Of a stretch of DNA of 64,000 nt, positions 10,921-21,660 are shown piece by piece. The DNA is from Prorocentrum cordatum. Its lineage: Eukaryota; Sar; Dinophyceae; Prorocentrales; Prorocentraceae. The notes under the pieces were generated by a model. That model was not told the origin of the DNA. It saw only the letters and a list, made by a program, of their open reading frames with translations, and did not search any database. How positions within the stretch are numbered: the first letter of the stretch is position 1; each line of letters opens with the position of its first letter. The stretch spans positions 5,001 through 69,000 of the forward strand of contig CAUYUJ010007269.1 in assembly GCA_963575745.1 (NCBI GenBank). Reading direction: 5' to 3'. A program made the position numbers and the translations under genes.

Positions 10921-11220
10921 TCATTTCAAGGTACGGGGCCGAGGAGCGGGTGTCCTGGGAGAGCCCTTCTGCATTACAGGGAAGGCGGGAACGACGCTGC
11001 GCAAGAATGGAGGGGCGCTGCCCGAGAGGTGTAGCTCTTGCACACCTGACGCAAACGAACACCAGAGTCATCATTTCAAGGTACGGGGCCGAGGAGCGGG
11101 TGTCCTGGGAGAGCCCTTCTGCATTACAGGGAAGGCGGGAACGACGCTGCGCAAGAATGGAGGGGCGCTGCCCGAGAGGTGTAGCTCTTGCACACCTGAC
11201 GCAAACGAACACCAGAGTCA
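10921..11220. repeat. Exact 150-bp tandem duplication
   Basis: 10,921-11,070 and 11,071-11,220 are identical base for base, beginning TCATTTCAAGGTACGGGGCC. A diverged third copy is seen at 11,490-11,700 (GAGCGGGCGCCCTGG, GAGGCGTAGCTCT, CACACCTGGC, AGAGTCATCGCTGCAGTCCA). Confidence 0.95.
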
Positions 11221-11764
11221 TCACTGCAGTCCACCACCCAGCACCGATAGCCAACAGCAGCCAAGCGCGAATGTCAGCGCACGGCGCGCACGCAAATGCA
11301 AAGAAGCGCCGCGCAAATAGATGCAGAGGACCATGCTGACACACAGACCCCAGGGGGCAACCCCGGCAACGCCACCAGCAGGCGACGGGCGAGTAGAGGC
11401 AATTCGCCAGCACGCGAGGCCGAGACGGTACCAGAGGGGAACCACCTCAGCAACTCACGTTCACACTGCAGCCATCGTGCTCGCCAAAATCGTCGCCCGA
11501 GGCCTGCGAGGACGACGGCCTCTCGAGATACGAGCCCAAGGAGCGGGCGCCCTGGGGGGCGCATCCTGCTCGACGAGAGGGTCAATATCACGCCCCGCGA
11601 GGTTGGCGAGTCGCTGCCCAAGAGGCGTAGCTCTCACACACCTGGCAAAAAAAACAAAAGAGTCATCGCTGCAGTCCACCACCCAGCACCGATGGCGAAG
11701 AGCGGCGAGCCGCGCCACCTTCACACAGGAGCGGTGCGAGCACGATCCTGGAGACGGCTCCGTC

Positions 11765-12225
11765 TCAGAGCGCGCCCCTTCGCCGACGTTGCTGACGAAT
11801 CCAATCTTCCATGTGTAGATCGTGTAGAACTCGTTCGGCTTCATGCGTGCATCTTTTGATCCATTGTGCCCAAGGCTCTAATTCCACGAGGTGCTCTTCG
11901 CTGAATAGGAGATGGCACGCTGGATACATCGCGCCCGCTGTCTGTCTGCTGCGAGAGCCGGCTGCGTGTTGAATGTGGAGATCGAGGGGGGGCGGATGGG
12001 AATTCGTTGTTCGTCTGGTCGTCACAAGCCGCCTCCTTGGCAGATGAATAATCGTGCGCAGCATTTGTCGCTGCGTACGCCGGACGCGGTTCTCCAGTTC
12101 TTTGGTCATCGCCCAAGCCTCCGACCCATACAACATAGTAGGTGTCACCGTGCCGTTGCAGAGACGGGTCCCAGTCTTTCCGGAGTGGTGAACCCAACAC
12201 CACTACCAAGGGCGTGCTCGGAGGA
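11765..12225 (-). pseudogene. LINE-type reverse transcriptase C-terminal remnant
   Basis: The minus strand reads NGTV, then TPTMLYGSEAWAMTKELENR, then VRRTQRQMLRTI. The PTMLYGSEAW-x-(L/M)T block followed by R-x-QR-x-(M/C)LR is the hallmark of the region just after the reverse-transcriptase domain of non-LTR retrotransposons. Only this C-terminal stretch (about 150 codons, ending at a stop near 11,765) is recognisable. The catalytic YADD region should lie upstream, above 12.2 kb, but is not seen, so the copy is truncated or scrambled. Minus-strand frames at 12,470-13,100 could belong to the same decayed element but cannot be confirmed. It lies inside the proposed intron between exons c and k. 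Confidence 0.75.
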
Positions 12226-13490
12226 GGGAATGACAACACTGGGCCGATTAGGACATCTGTGACCGACATCCTCTAGATGCTGATGTGGAACTGCAGCGGC
12301 TGGGTCGGCATGGACATGTGCCTCCAGCGGACCAATGGGAGGACTAATCCCTTCCCTGTGGCCGTAAATGCTGCTATGTGCTTAAGGGTCGTCGTCTGAC
12401 TTGACTGCGCGGTTGCTGCCAGCGCTGGTGCCAGAACCTGGTCCCGAAAATGACGACCTGACCGCCTCCTCAGACACTCGAACAGTTGAACAGTTTCCTG
12501 GCCCTTTTGAAGAGCAGACTGCATGGCAGACTGCATGGCACCCAGATTCCCCTTGAGCTCCTCGAAATAATGCTTCTCAACAGCACGAGGCCACCCCCTT
12601 GAGGTCGCTCGACGGTGTCACTGCACAGCAGACGTCGCCTCGTGACCTTGAACAACTCGCTCGGACGGGCACGCTGTGCGAATGGCTTGTACCACGCCGT
12701 CGTCCGCATCGGGCGGCGTCTCGATATCCATCTCGCCATTTTCCCCTGCCATCGGGCTACATTCTGCGGCTGCCCTCTAGATCTTATTGACAATACCGTG
12801 GTGGCATGTGCCCCCCTGACGCGGTAAGCCAAGGTCAGCTGCGCTGCGAGAAGTGTCGTGGCGAACGCTGCCAGCTGCGCTGCGAGAAGCTGTCAGCGAC
12901 TTCGAGCTGTGCGCCTTGGAGAGCTTTCGGGCGGAGCCTGCTTAGAGTCTTGGCCGTGGTGGCCGCTCGGCGATACAGCTCGGGATGCACGGCGACATGC
13001 TCGTCAATCACCGTGCCCAGTGAAACGAGCGAGTGAGCGAGTGAACTATATGGATCTTTGGCTCGACGTAAAGCTGAGACAATACCATCACCGACCATAT
13101 GCTTTCATGCCAGGTCTCTCGTCGGACCCGCTTGGACACTGCACTATCGAAGGCAACATGCGCATGTGACTTGCCAACGTCAACCCTGAGGAACCCAGCC
13201 CAGTTTCTGCGAGCGTGTCAAGGAAAACACTTGCGATGACAATGATGGCCTATTTCGCATCCTCCGCTTGCCCGGAGAAGAAGGGCCGCCGCCTGCGAAC
13301 GCCATGCTGCAGGCTGGGTTGTCCTTGTAGCCGTCGTCCCAATATGGCTGCTTCGCTAGCGAGTGGACATGTGCGGCCACCGACACGATCCCGTAGTCGA
13401 GAGGAGTGAGGCGCCCTTCTGCAACGGAGGTGGCCTCTGCGAAGGGCGGTGGGAGGATGGCGATGGGAGAGGGAATGCAGTACGCAAATG
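12226..13490. other. Unassigned; possible retroelement remains
   Basis: A GCTGCGCTGCGAGAAG motif is repeated at about 12,838 and 12,878. A minus-strand stretch at 13,180-13,430 (AAHVHSLAKQPYWDDGYKDN) reads like protein but has no recognised family and no phase link to the neighbouring exons. Confidence 0.3.
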
Positions 13491-13494
13491 GACT

Positions 13495-13540
13495 GGAGGA
13501 GGAGGGGGAGGAGGAGGAGGAGGAGGAGGAGGAGAAGGAT
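13495..13540. repeat. (GGA)n microsatellite
   Basis: GGAGGAGGGGGAGGAGG-type run, pyrimidine-rich in the sense of the minus-strand gene. Confidence 0.9.
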
Positions 13541-13794
13541 GAGGGTGGTGAATGGAGAAACCGTCCATTCACCATCTCCCTTGTCTTCTTGCCCACAAGG
13601 TTTGGACGACGTGCCTCCAGCGACCTACAAGAAGCTGGGTGCCGTTCTGTTCCGCTGCTCCGTGGGCAGGAGGTGCTGCCTCCGCTCCCCTCGCCCCCCC
13701 CCCCCCTGTCGTCCTCGTGTTCCTCGTGCCCCCCCCCCTCCCTTCGCCCTGAAGGCCCGCCCTCCGCGTTCGGGATGGCCCCCCCCTCCCCTTC

Positions 13795-13866
13795 CTCGTG
13801 GTAGATGTGCGCGATGTGCAGGCTGAAGGTCACGGAGTAGCCCACGAACACGATCAGGGCGATCAC
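13795..13866 (-). CDS. Patched/Dispatched-type RND protein, exon c (helix 10)
   Basis: Minus strand, 24 codons, phase 0 at both ends. The acceptor is CCCGCGAG|GTGATC and the probable donor CACGAG|GAAGGG. The peptide ends VGYSVTFSLHIAHIYHE. It aligns with the helix-10 signature of Patched/Dispatched/sterol-sensing RND proteins (V-G-F/L-S-V-D-Y/F-x-x-H-x-A-H-A-Y). The spacing from the Glu of the previous exon (GPIE) to VG is seven residues, as in the family. One striking change: the acidic residue of the GxxxD motif is Thr here (G-Y-S-V-T). In the family that Asp is thought to relay ions or protons. The protein would be an integral membrane transporter or sensor; its substrate cannot be read from sequence. 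Confidence 0.85.
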
Positions 13867-13869
13867 CTC

Positions 13870-14500
13870 GCGGGCAAGGGGGGGACGACGAGGGCCGAGG
13901 GAGGCGGCGGGGAAGATGAGGGGGGAGGAAGGCGAGAAGAAAGGACACTACAGGACAGGGCAGGCGCTGGGAGGGCACTTTGTATCCAACTGAAAAAAAA
14001 ACAAATGCAGGCCGTCTGCGAAATTTTGGTGGTGCACGGTCCCGCCGTCTGCTGAGCTGTGCCCGCCTGCTCGCCCCTTCCGCTCGGGGGGGGCAGCGGC
14101 GAGACCTGAGCATACGCCGCCGAGCAATGCGGGTATGGTGGAGGGGGGGGCGGGGGCGAGGGGAGGGCAAGGCGATGGACGATAATGCGACGCGAGGGGG
14201 GGGCGGACGGGGGGGGGAACCGCCGAGAGGAGCCTGCAAGAGCTCATCGGACTCGCGAAGTGTCCTGCCACCTAAAAAAAACTGCGGTGCTGCTGGGCGC
14301 CGCATGTCAGGAACTCTGATTGGAGAACTCTCTCCCACGCCTAAAGGCACTCAAGTAGGGTGCCGGGGGAGGGCGAGGATCAAGGACATTCCGGGAGGGC
14401 GACGTATGCGGGCGAGGACGGGGGATGAGGGGAAGAGGGGCCAATGAGCCAGACGGGAAACATGCAACTGGACATTGTATGTAGGAGGGGGAGGTGGCGA
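13870..14500. other. Intron b-c, GC-rich part
   Basis: Runs of G and C and open but low-complexity frames. No exon is recognised; helix 9 (exon b) and helix 10 (exon c) join without needing one here. Confidence 0.5.
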
Positions 14501-14501
14501 C

Positions 14502-14595
<94 letters not shown>
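14502..14595. repeat. (GAT)n microsatellite
   Basis: About 31 uninterrupted GAT units, followed by a decaying GCTGATGATG tail to about 14,645. From 14,600 to 15,030 there is AT-richer unassigned DNA with a short TA run near 14,740. Confidence 0.95.
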
Positions 14596-15029
14596 GTGGT
14601 GGTTATGATGCTGATGCTGATGATGATGCTAATGCTGATGATGAGGGTTAATATGATAATCATCAGCATGGTGCTGATCTAGGTGGTGATGGGAAAGGCG
14701 GATGCGAGGAGGAACAAAAATGGAGGAGGGCACATGTATATATATATATATACATAAATATAAAACTGTACACACACAATATAGCATGTTACGGGGGGGG
14801 GATGCGACTGGAGATGAGTTGAAGGAAGCTGGCGATATGCATTTATATGGCGGCATCGGGCAGGGGATGCAGACCACACCCCCGATCTAATTGTCGTGAA
14901 GCCTGTGCTGTGGAATCTGCGTTGTTCAATATATGTGGGGCGGCCTAGGTGGAGCAAATTGTGAAGTGCAAGCCCGTGCCTTGGTTTCCAGTCTGCTATG
15001 TTTCTCTGTCGATCTGCCTCATCCTCCAT

Positions 15030-15034
<5 letters not shown>

Positions 15035-15064
<30 letters not shown>

Positions 15065-15084
15065 CATACATACATACATACATA
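15035..15084. repeat. (ATAC)n microsatellite
   Basis: About 12 uninterrupted TACA units. The next 250 bp are unique and unassigned. Confidence 0.95.
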
Positions 15085-15344
15085 GCTACACGTATAATGT
15101 CCACGCGATGGGCTGCATTCTACGCCGTGCAACCTATGCGGCGCGATCGGTGTACTGCACATTGCGAAGAGTACTACACGTTGGGCAACCTATGTGGTAA
15201 AATTTACGGTGTGCAACCAATCACTCGCTCAACTTGAAGCTGTCCTCTCCACTGCTCGTGCAAACATCTCACCCTCCCACCCGCAACTTGGTCGCAAGAC
15301 CTCTTAAGACAAGACCGTGACGGTGGGTACCAGATGGCCCTTGG

Positions 15345-16005
15345 CCACGACACCGACGCCGACGACGACAGCGACGACGACGACGACGACGGCGCCGCCG
15401 ACACCGACGACGACGACACCGACGACGTCTCCAACGACTTCGACGACGACACCGACCACGACGACGACGACACCGACGACGACGAGACGACGACGACGAC
15501 GATGACAACGACGACGACGACGCCGACGACGACGACGCCGACGACGACGACGACGAAGACAACGACTACGACGACGACAACGACGTCGCCAACGAAGACG
15601 ACGACGAGGGAGGAGGGAGGACGACGACGGCGACAACGACGACAACGACGACAACGACGAGGGAGGAGGGAGGACGGCGACGACGCGAACGACGAAGAAG
15701 GAGGAAGGACGGCGACGCCGACGACGACAACGACGAGGGAGGAAAGAAGACGACGACGGCAATGACGACGACGACGACGACGACGGCGACGATGTAGGAG
15801 GGACGACGACGAGACGCCGACGACGGACGACGACGACGACGAGGGAGGAGGAGGAAGGACGACCACGGCGACAACGACGACGGAAACGACCACGACGCCA
15901 ACGAGGACGACGACGACGAACACGAGGAAACACAGAAGACGACGTAGGCGACGATGACGACGACGCGGGAGGAGGGAGGGCGGCGACGACGACGACGACG
16001 ACGCA
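15345..16005. repeat. Imperfect (GAC)n array, about 650 bp
   Basis: GAC/CGA units with interruptions, including four longer GGAGGGAGG-containing blocks (about 15,607; 15,660; 15,738; 15,842). These suggest a higher-order unit of roughly 50-110 bp. The open frames across it are Asp/Thr/Arg homopolymers and not genes. Confidence 0.9.
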
Positions 16006-16009
16006 ACAG

Positions 16010-17565
16010 CGCGCGCGCACGCTTTTGTTGAAAATCCGTGTTGCGAAACCTTGGGTGTTGGTAGGTTTTTTGGACACACGATTTTGAAATCCTTCCGGAA
16101 CCGATGGGTTGTGAAGGATTTCGGCATACGCGCGCGACGACGCGCGCGTCTGCACTCCGTCCCATTTTTTGCAGAAGATTCCCGCGACGGCACACGCGCT
16201 AGGGCGTTCGACAGATTTCGACATGCGCGCGCGAAGCCCGTTTAATAGCATTTTGTAAAAATGTTGAAAAGCCTATGGTTTTCTTAAGATTTCGCAAGAG
16301 CTCGCGCGGAATGTTTTCAGCAAATCAATGTTTCGAAACCATGTGTTTTTGTATGTTGTTTGGAAATTCGATGGCGAAATCCTTCCGGCACCGAAGGGTT
16401 TTGAAAGATTTCGGCATTCGCGCGCGATGACGCGCGCGTCAGCACTTCGTCACATTTTTTGCAAGGGATTCGCGAAAAGGTGTTATGTTAGAACAAAGAG
16501 TGTCATGGAACCTCAGGGAGGGGATACCGGCCCCCCGGGGATCCTGTAATTTCATATTTAGGATGGAGATCTGGTCAGAATCGAATATGATCTACATACC
16601 CGAAAGGGGGGGCGATAACGCCGGGGGGGGGGTAGATCCTATTCTGTTTCTACAAAGGAGAATTCACTTGTGAAACGCACAGTTGTGAGCCCCACTGCTC
16701 GCGAAACCATCCCACCCACACAAACGCAACTTGTTTTGCAAAGCGCGAACGAATGCGATTGACATGAATGTTTGGTGGTGACTGGCGCATTCCGGTTGCC
16801 GCACTACCTCGCGCCTGCTCGCGCGCGCAGCGGCCAGCTAGCGGCCATCACGGCCGCCGTGGCGGTGACCCGTGAGCACTTCCCAGCGGTATCATGGCAA
16901 CGCCGGCAACGGTAGAAACGATGATGACAGTAGCGACGCTGGCGGCGATAATGACATTGGCGACGGCACGGCCGACGACGATGACGGCGTCCTCGCGTCG
17001 GCGATGAAGGTTTTGGAAGGAGTTTGACAAACGCGCGCTGCCGACGCGCGACGGTGGCCAGCTTGGTATTATGTGACACGGCTCGTGCCCCCAGCACTCG
17101 CGCAAGGGCGTCCGAACGATGTCGACTTGCGGCGCGACCAACCCGTTCGGCTGAATGTAGGGGAAATGCCCCGAGCGATTCGTTTTCGGTTTGAAGAACA
17201 AAGTTGTTGCAAAACCGCGTGTGATATTATGTCCCCGGGCACTCGCTTTCGCATCACTACGGCACTTATTCGCTTGGAAGGGTTTCTGCATGCTCGCGCG
17301 ACGACGCGCGCGCGCGCACGCCGCCCCATTCGTTGCGCGGGAATCTTGCGAGAACACGCGCGCAAGGGCGTTCGAACGATTTCGACACGAGCGCGGGAGA
17401 AGCCCATTTGGCAGCATTGAATGTGGATGTTGAAGGGCCGATGATCGTCTTAAGAACTCGCAAGAGCGCGGAACACATCTCTTGTTCGAGACTTCTTGTT
17501 GCGAAACCATGTGTTATGCGCTTTCGGGGCAGTCGGTTTCGAAATCCTTACGACACCTAGAGTGT
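16010..17565. repeat. About 295-bp satellite-like repeat, three or more diverged copies
   Basis: Shared blocks are GTTGCGAAACC, GAAATCCTTCCGG, GATTTCGGCAT(T/A)CGCGCGCGA, GCGTTCGA-(A/C)-(A/G)-GATTTCGACA and CTTAAGA-(T/A)-(T/C)TCGCAAGAGC. Copies lie at 16,025-16,320, 16,325-16,480 (partial), 17,085-17,190 (partial) and 17,195-17,520. The gap 16,490-17,080 is unassigned. The family is strongly alternating in CG (GCGCGCGACGACGCGCGCG). Confidence 0.75.
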
Positions 17566-18010
17566 TTGCAGAACCCAAAGGGTGGGGTGGGAGATCCGAC
17601 TGCTTTGTTAACCGAATGAATCGGTGCTTACTAATTGAAAGGCAAACTTCAATCCCAAACACCAATCCCGACCACTCACCTGCAACTTGGTTTGCAAAAC
17701 CAATGCAGCGGCGATGGCGATGAGTGCTTGGCGTCGGCTGGTGCATTTCTGCGGCCGCGCTAACCCGCGCATGGGCGCGCGCGGCGGCCAGCTAGTCCGG
17801 CGCGATGGTGGAGGCCATCTAGGCCTAGTGAGGTTCGTGGATTCTCTCACTCTTGGGTTCGTTTTGCGTCTTCCTTGTGGCTGTTTACACCTGCGAGCGA
17901 CTAGGGTCTAGCCCACTTCGCGAAAGCATACATCACGCTGAATTGGACCCACGCGCGAGAGGCTGATGTATGCCAGTGTCCTTCCAGCTTCACGAGTGAG
18001 CGAGATCAGA
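17566..18010. other. No gene recognised
   Basis: Unique-looking sequence inside intron b-c. No motif or credible frame seen. Confidence 0.4.
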
Positions 18011-18011
18011 T

Positions 18012-18165
18012 GCCGCCATGCGTAATGCGTCATGCTCTGACATGCGTCATGCGTCATGTTCTAGCAGTCCTCGTCATGTTCTAACTTGCGCCATGCGTTA
18101 TGCGTCATGCCCTAAAAATGCGTCATGCGTCATCGCGAAACGATGGTCATGCGTCATGTTCTCAC
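18012..18165. repeat. ATGCGTCATG minisatellite
   Basis: About ten degenerate units of ATGCGTCATG(T/C)TCT. It is followed to 19,180 by unassigned sequence that becomes CT-rich (18,830-18,940) and then G-rich (19,020-19,060). Confidence 0.85.
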
Positions 18166-19181
18166 AGGCCTCGTTGGGGTCTCGGTGCCCATCTTTAAGG
18201 ACAGATCCCCCCCACACCCCACGCATCCGATCCGTTCGCACAGGCAGCGTACAGCCCATGCTTTTCTGGAGTGAGACCATGGAGAGATTGCCCAGCACAG
18301 CTCCCAGTTCTGCCTACAGGAGTACGCCTAAGAACCAGATCGGTCTCTCCTCTCTTCCTCACCCCGTTCATCCTCCCTACCATGTTAACCTTGTTCACCT
18401 TTCCCCCTCTCCGCCCTCCTCCCCCCCCGACCGTCAACCGTCCGGTATGAGTGCCAGCACCGCGGTGTATGATTCAGCGCCAGCACAGCGGTGCCCAGCG
18501 CCTTGACTGTTTGAGAAGATTCGAGCGAGCCAAAGTTGGTTTTTCGCACGCCTCCGACCCGAGGTGCCGGCGCTGGTCCAGCCCACGGACTTGGCAGCAC
18601 TTAAAGATTTGAGATGTCGGATCTCTCTATCTGTCTCTATATCTCATTTTCCACCCACCCTGCTTTCACATGTGCATCATCGTGTCTCCCAACCTATCCT
18701 CTCCTGCTGCCAAACTTGGTCACTGCTCGCTCTTTTTCGCCTCAACAGTTTGGAACGAAACTTGCACGCAGACCGCGCTCGCAATACTATGCTCACTGGT
18801 TTAAAATCGAAGGTCAGGATGTTCTCTCCGTCTCTCTCTCCCTCTCTGTCTCACACTCGCTGCATCCCACCTCCATCTGCCTCTCCCCCCCCGCCGCCAT
18901 TCAGCACCCCCCCTCTCTCTCTCTCTCTCTCCTTCTCCGCCACCCCTCTCGCAGGCCCCTCTTGGGCGGGGAAGCCCAGGGCGGAGAACGCGGCAGGGGA
19001 GGGAAAGAGGTCTGCGAGGGGCGCGGAGGGGGGGGGGGGGGCGAGGAGGGCGGAGGGGACGCTCGATCGTGGAGGAGCTCCCCGGGGGACTCCCGAGAGC
19101 CCCCTTGTGGCCGCCTGTACCTTCTGCTGCACCCGCACGGGCCGCGGCGGGTCGGGAGGGCGGCGGCTCGGCGGGGCGGGC

Positions 19182-19286
19182 CTCGATGGGCCCCAGCGAC
19201 CAGCCCGCCAGGCAGATCATGAAGAACGCCAGGCCGACGATGACGCCGGCCACGACGCCGACCACGAGGCAGGCGAGGTACGGATC
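19182..19286 (-). CDS. Patched/Dispatched-type RND protein, exon b (helix 9)
   Basis: Minus strand, 35 codons, phase 0. The acceptor is GGAGAG|GATCCG and the donor ATCGAG|GCCCGC (a GC donor). It encodes DPYLAC, LVVGVVAGVIVGLAFFMICL and AGWSLGPIE, that is, a long membrane helix followed by the G-W-x-L-G-x-I-E signature that in Patched/Dispatched proteins directly precedes helix 10. Joining to exon c gives GPIE|VIAL with the expected spacing. All four exons a, b, c and d are multiples of three. The intron to exon c is about 5.3 kb and is filled with microsatellites and the 295-bp satellite. Confidence 0.85.
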
Positions 19287-19570
19287 CTCTCCGCGGCGGG
19301 GCCCCTCTGCCTGCAGCCCGCCCGACCCAGCCCCACGCCGTGTCCCCCCCCATCTCTGCCTCCTCGTCCTCCCGGGCACCCCCATCGGCATCCCCGTCCG
19401 ACTCCTCGGCCTCACGGTCACCATCCTCGCCCTCCTGCTGCATCACCGCAGGTCGATCTCCACCCCCCATCAACAGCATCCTCATCCTCGCAGGATCATC
19501 CCCACGTTCGTACTCCCACCATCGTCGCCAAAGTCTCGATCGCCGTGGTCCTCGGCCACCCCCCCCTGTC
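19287..19570 (-). other. Short intron a-b (284 bp)
   Basis: The only short intron of this gene. It begins GACAGG (a GA donor) after CAG and ends CGCGGAGAG before GATCCG. Exons a and b join as Leu-Ala-Phe-Thr-Gln|Asp-Pro-Tyr-Leu, which restores one continuous helix-loop-helix. Confidence 0.7.
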
Positions 19571-19663
19571 CTGGGTGAACGCCAGCACCCCCAGCCAGCC
19601 AGATGCCACGGCCACGATGATGGAGGTCAGGGTGCTCTCGATCTGACGGGCGCACCAACTTCC
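19571..19663 (-). CDS. Patched/Dispatched-type RND protein, exon a (helix 8)
   Basis: Minus strand, 31 codons, phase 0. The acceptor is CTGGAG|GGAAGT and the donor ACCCAG|GACAGG. It reads GSWCARQ, IESTLTSIIVAVASGWLGVL and AFTQ: a short amphipathic lead and one membrane helix. In the family, helix 8 follows the second lumenal loop and is preceded by a conserved stretch ending in a charged residue plus S-x-x-S/T-I, as seen here. The frame is open further upstream on the minus strand, so the exon start rests on the AG|G style and on phase agreement with exon d. Confidence 0.8.
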
Positions 19664-19939
19664 CTCCAGAGGGGCCGACTCGGTGCCCTCCACGCCATCA
19701 CCCACCGGTCGCCCCCGCCTCGATCGGTCCCAACTCCCATCCTTCTCGCTTCCCGCCCTGGCAGTACCGCTGCCGCCACCGCTGACGCTGCCGATGCCGT
19801 CTGCCGCTGCTGCCGCGGCCACTTGCCACTCCCAGCATGGGGGAAACGGGTCCCGAGGGATACGAGTCCTGGACCCTGGGGCCTTCCCCCAGGACGAGCT
19901 TCTCACCCTGCGCCGCTCTCCGACAGCCTGGGGGCCCGT

Positions 19940-20154
19940 GGTGGGCCCCGGGAGCCCGAACACGGCGAAAAGCCCTGTTCCGATACCGTTTTTTACCGCT
20001 TCCGCCGCCGTTCTTTTACGGGCTCCTGCTCCGGTTCCAATCCTGGAGCCGTTTTTGTTGCCGTTTCCGGTCGCCGATGTTTTGCCGTTTCCATGTTCAA
20101 GGGACACCTTTTCGGAAACGGCGAGAAAACGGCCCTGCCGTTTCCGAGGCCCAC
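19940..20154 (-). mobile_element. Foldback element P, copy 1
   Basis: About 215 bp of TTGCCGTTTCC/AAACGGC-rich sequence between inverted GTGGGCC ends. Its inner part (GATCCTGGAGCCG or similar, TTGCCGTTTCCGGTCGCCG, CCGTTTCCAT) is the reverse complement of 54,344-54,592. Confidence 0.75.
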
Positions 20155-20272
20155 TAAGCCCCGCGCGCAGCCCGTCCTCCGGTCGAGGGAACAAATGGAG
20201 CAACGCTCCCCCCTCCCCCAGCAGGTCAAGGTTGGCACGCGTACGCCTCACTGGTCCGACGCTGAAACTCGG

Positions 20273-20449
20273 GCGAAAGGGGGGGATAGCAAAGGGGGGG
20301 TTTGAGAATCGGCTCCCGTAGCTGACTTTCCCGGCGCCTCCCGGCGCCGGCGGCGGCTATGTATCGAGGAATGGGCCCCTCGGTGGGGCCGAAACCAGCT
20401 GCATGCAGCAAATTTCGCAACCGACTCCTTCCCAATCCCCCCCTTTCGT
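20273..20449. mobile_element. Foldback element Q, copy 1
   Basis: About 177 bp with inverted CGAAAGGGGGGGAT ends. The interior is shared with 53,158-53,330: GGCGCCTCCCGGCGCCGG, ATGTATCGAGGAATGGGCCC, GGGGCCGAAACCAGCTGCAT. Confidence 0.8.
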
Positions 20450-20597
20450 CCGCCCCGAGACACTCAAACTCGGGAGATCCGAGCCCAACAGTGCATTCGG
20501 GGGGGTGGGGGGGGGAGTTCACACCATAGCTATGCTATGCGCGAAAATTGCTGGATCGTTTCCGACACGGATGAGGACGCGACAGCTGCGCGAGCGT

Positions 20598-20915
20598 CCT
20601 TCGGCGGCGAGCAGGTGGAGGAAGTGAGAAGGAGCAGGTCTTCTCAGAAGGCGGCGGGACCTCTCAGAAGCCCGCGCGTCATACGAGACGCTTTTTCTGC
20701 GTCTTCGAGGAGGGCTCAGAAGCCTTCTCAGAAGGCGGAGAGACCTCGGAGCCTCCCGAGAAATCCTCTCTGTGCCTTCGGGGAAGGCTAAGAACCATGC
20801 GTCAGAAGGCCGGGTGACTTCTGAGCCTTCCGAGAAGGCCCGCCCCCTCGGACCTCCCCCCCGGGCTCGCTGCCGAGTTCTGGAGCGGGCGCTCCCACCG
20901 ACGTCGGCGAACGAC
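20598..20915. mobile_element. Foldback element R, copy 1
   Basis: Starts TTCGGCGGCGAGCAGG, then GTGAGAAGGAGCAGG and several CTTCTCAGAAGGC palindromes, as in the copy at 25,507-25,722. The right end is eroded near GACGTCGGCGAACG. The next 450 bp to 21,370 are unassigned. Confidence 0.6.
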
Positions 20916-21399
20916 CTTCGCTTGCTTTTTTATTGGCGTTTGACCTTCCTTCGATGCCTCCCCCTTGGCTTGCGGAGCACCGCCAGACGAAGCGAGACAA
21001 GCTCCAACGGTCCGGCCGAAAGCCCGACGAGGGGCAGTGCAGCGCCCGGAAGCCTCCCCGAGATAAGCTGTGAGAGGCGGCAGCCACATGAGGACTGTAC
21101 ATGTCATGAAGCGTCGCCGCTGCATCGCCTCAGACGGCCGCGCACCAACACAAGTCACAGCACTTGCCGCATCTGTCACGACGTCGCAAAATGGATTGGT
21201 CGCTGAAGCTCCAAACGCGAAATCCAAGCCGTCGTCTAGACCCAAGGACGGGATTTTGGCTTGAGGAAATCACGCGACGAGCATCAACAGGCTTTGACCA
21301 GACTGGATCACCTGTCCGAGATACGATAGCGAAGTATGGGGGAACAGGGAACGGGTAAATGGTCACCCGCATGAGATGAGTGTAATTACGAACGTATTA

Positions 21400-21660
21400 T
21401 GATCCCCAAGACGGCCCAAGACGGAAACAAGACGGTCCAGGAGGGCCCGAGACGGCCGAGGGGGGCCCAAAAACGACCCTGAGAAGCCCCCGGGAAGGGG
21501 AACACCAACTGTCATGTCAAGCCTTCCGCCCAAAGAGGCCCCAAAGAGGCCCACAAGCGGCCCAAGGGGCCCCAAGGGTGCCCAAGAAGCCCCCAGAAGG
21601 CCCTCAAGAGGCCGAAGAGAGCCTCAAGAGCACTTCCAAGAGAACCCCAAGAGGGCAATC
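21400..21660. repeat. Minisatellite tract, GGCCCAAGA orientation
   Basis: AAGACGGCCCAAGACGG and AAGAGGCCCCAAAGAGGCCC units, ending in AT-rich sequence (21,660-21,850) and then unassigned DNA with G runs to 22,150. Confidence 0.75.

Noticed and set aside
13600-13690. Plus-strand exon-like stretch GLDDVPPATYKKLGAVLFRC
   Set aside because: It looks protein-like with a CACAAG acceptor, but it lies on the strand opposite the well-supported exon c only 100 bp away, and no partner exon was found.
15204-16251. Asp/Thr- and Ser/Arg-rich frames
   Set aside because: Translation of the (GAC)n array.
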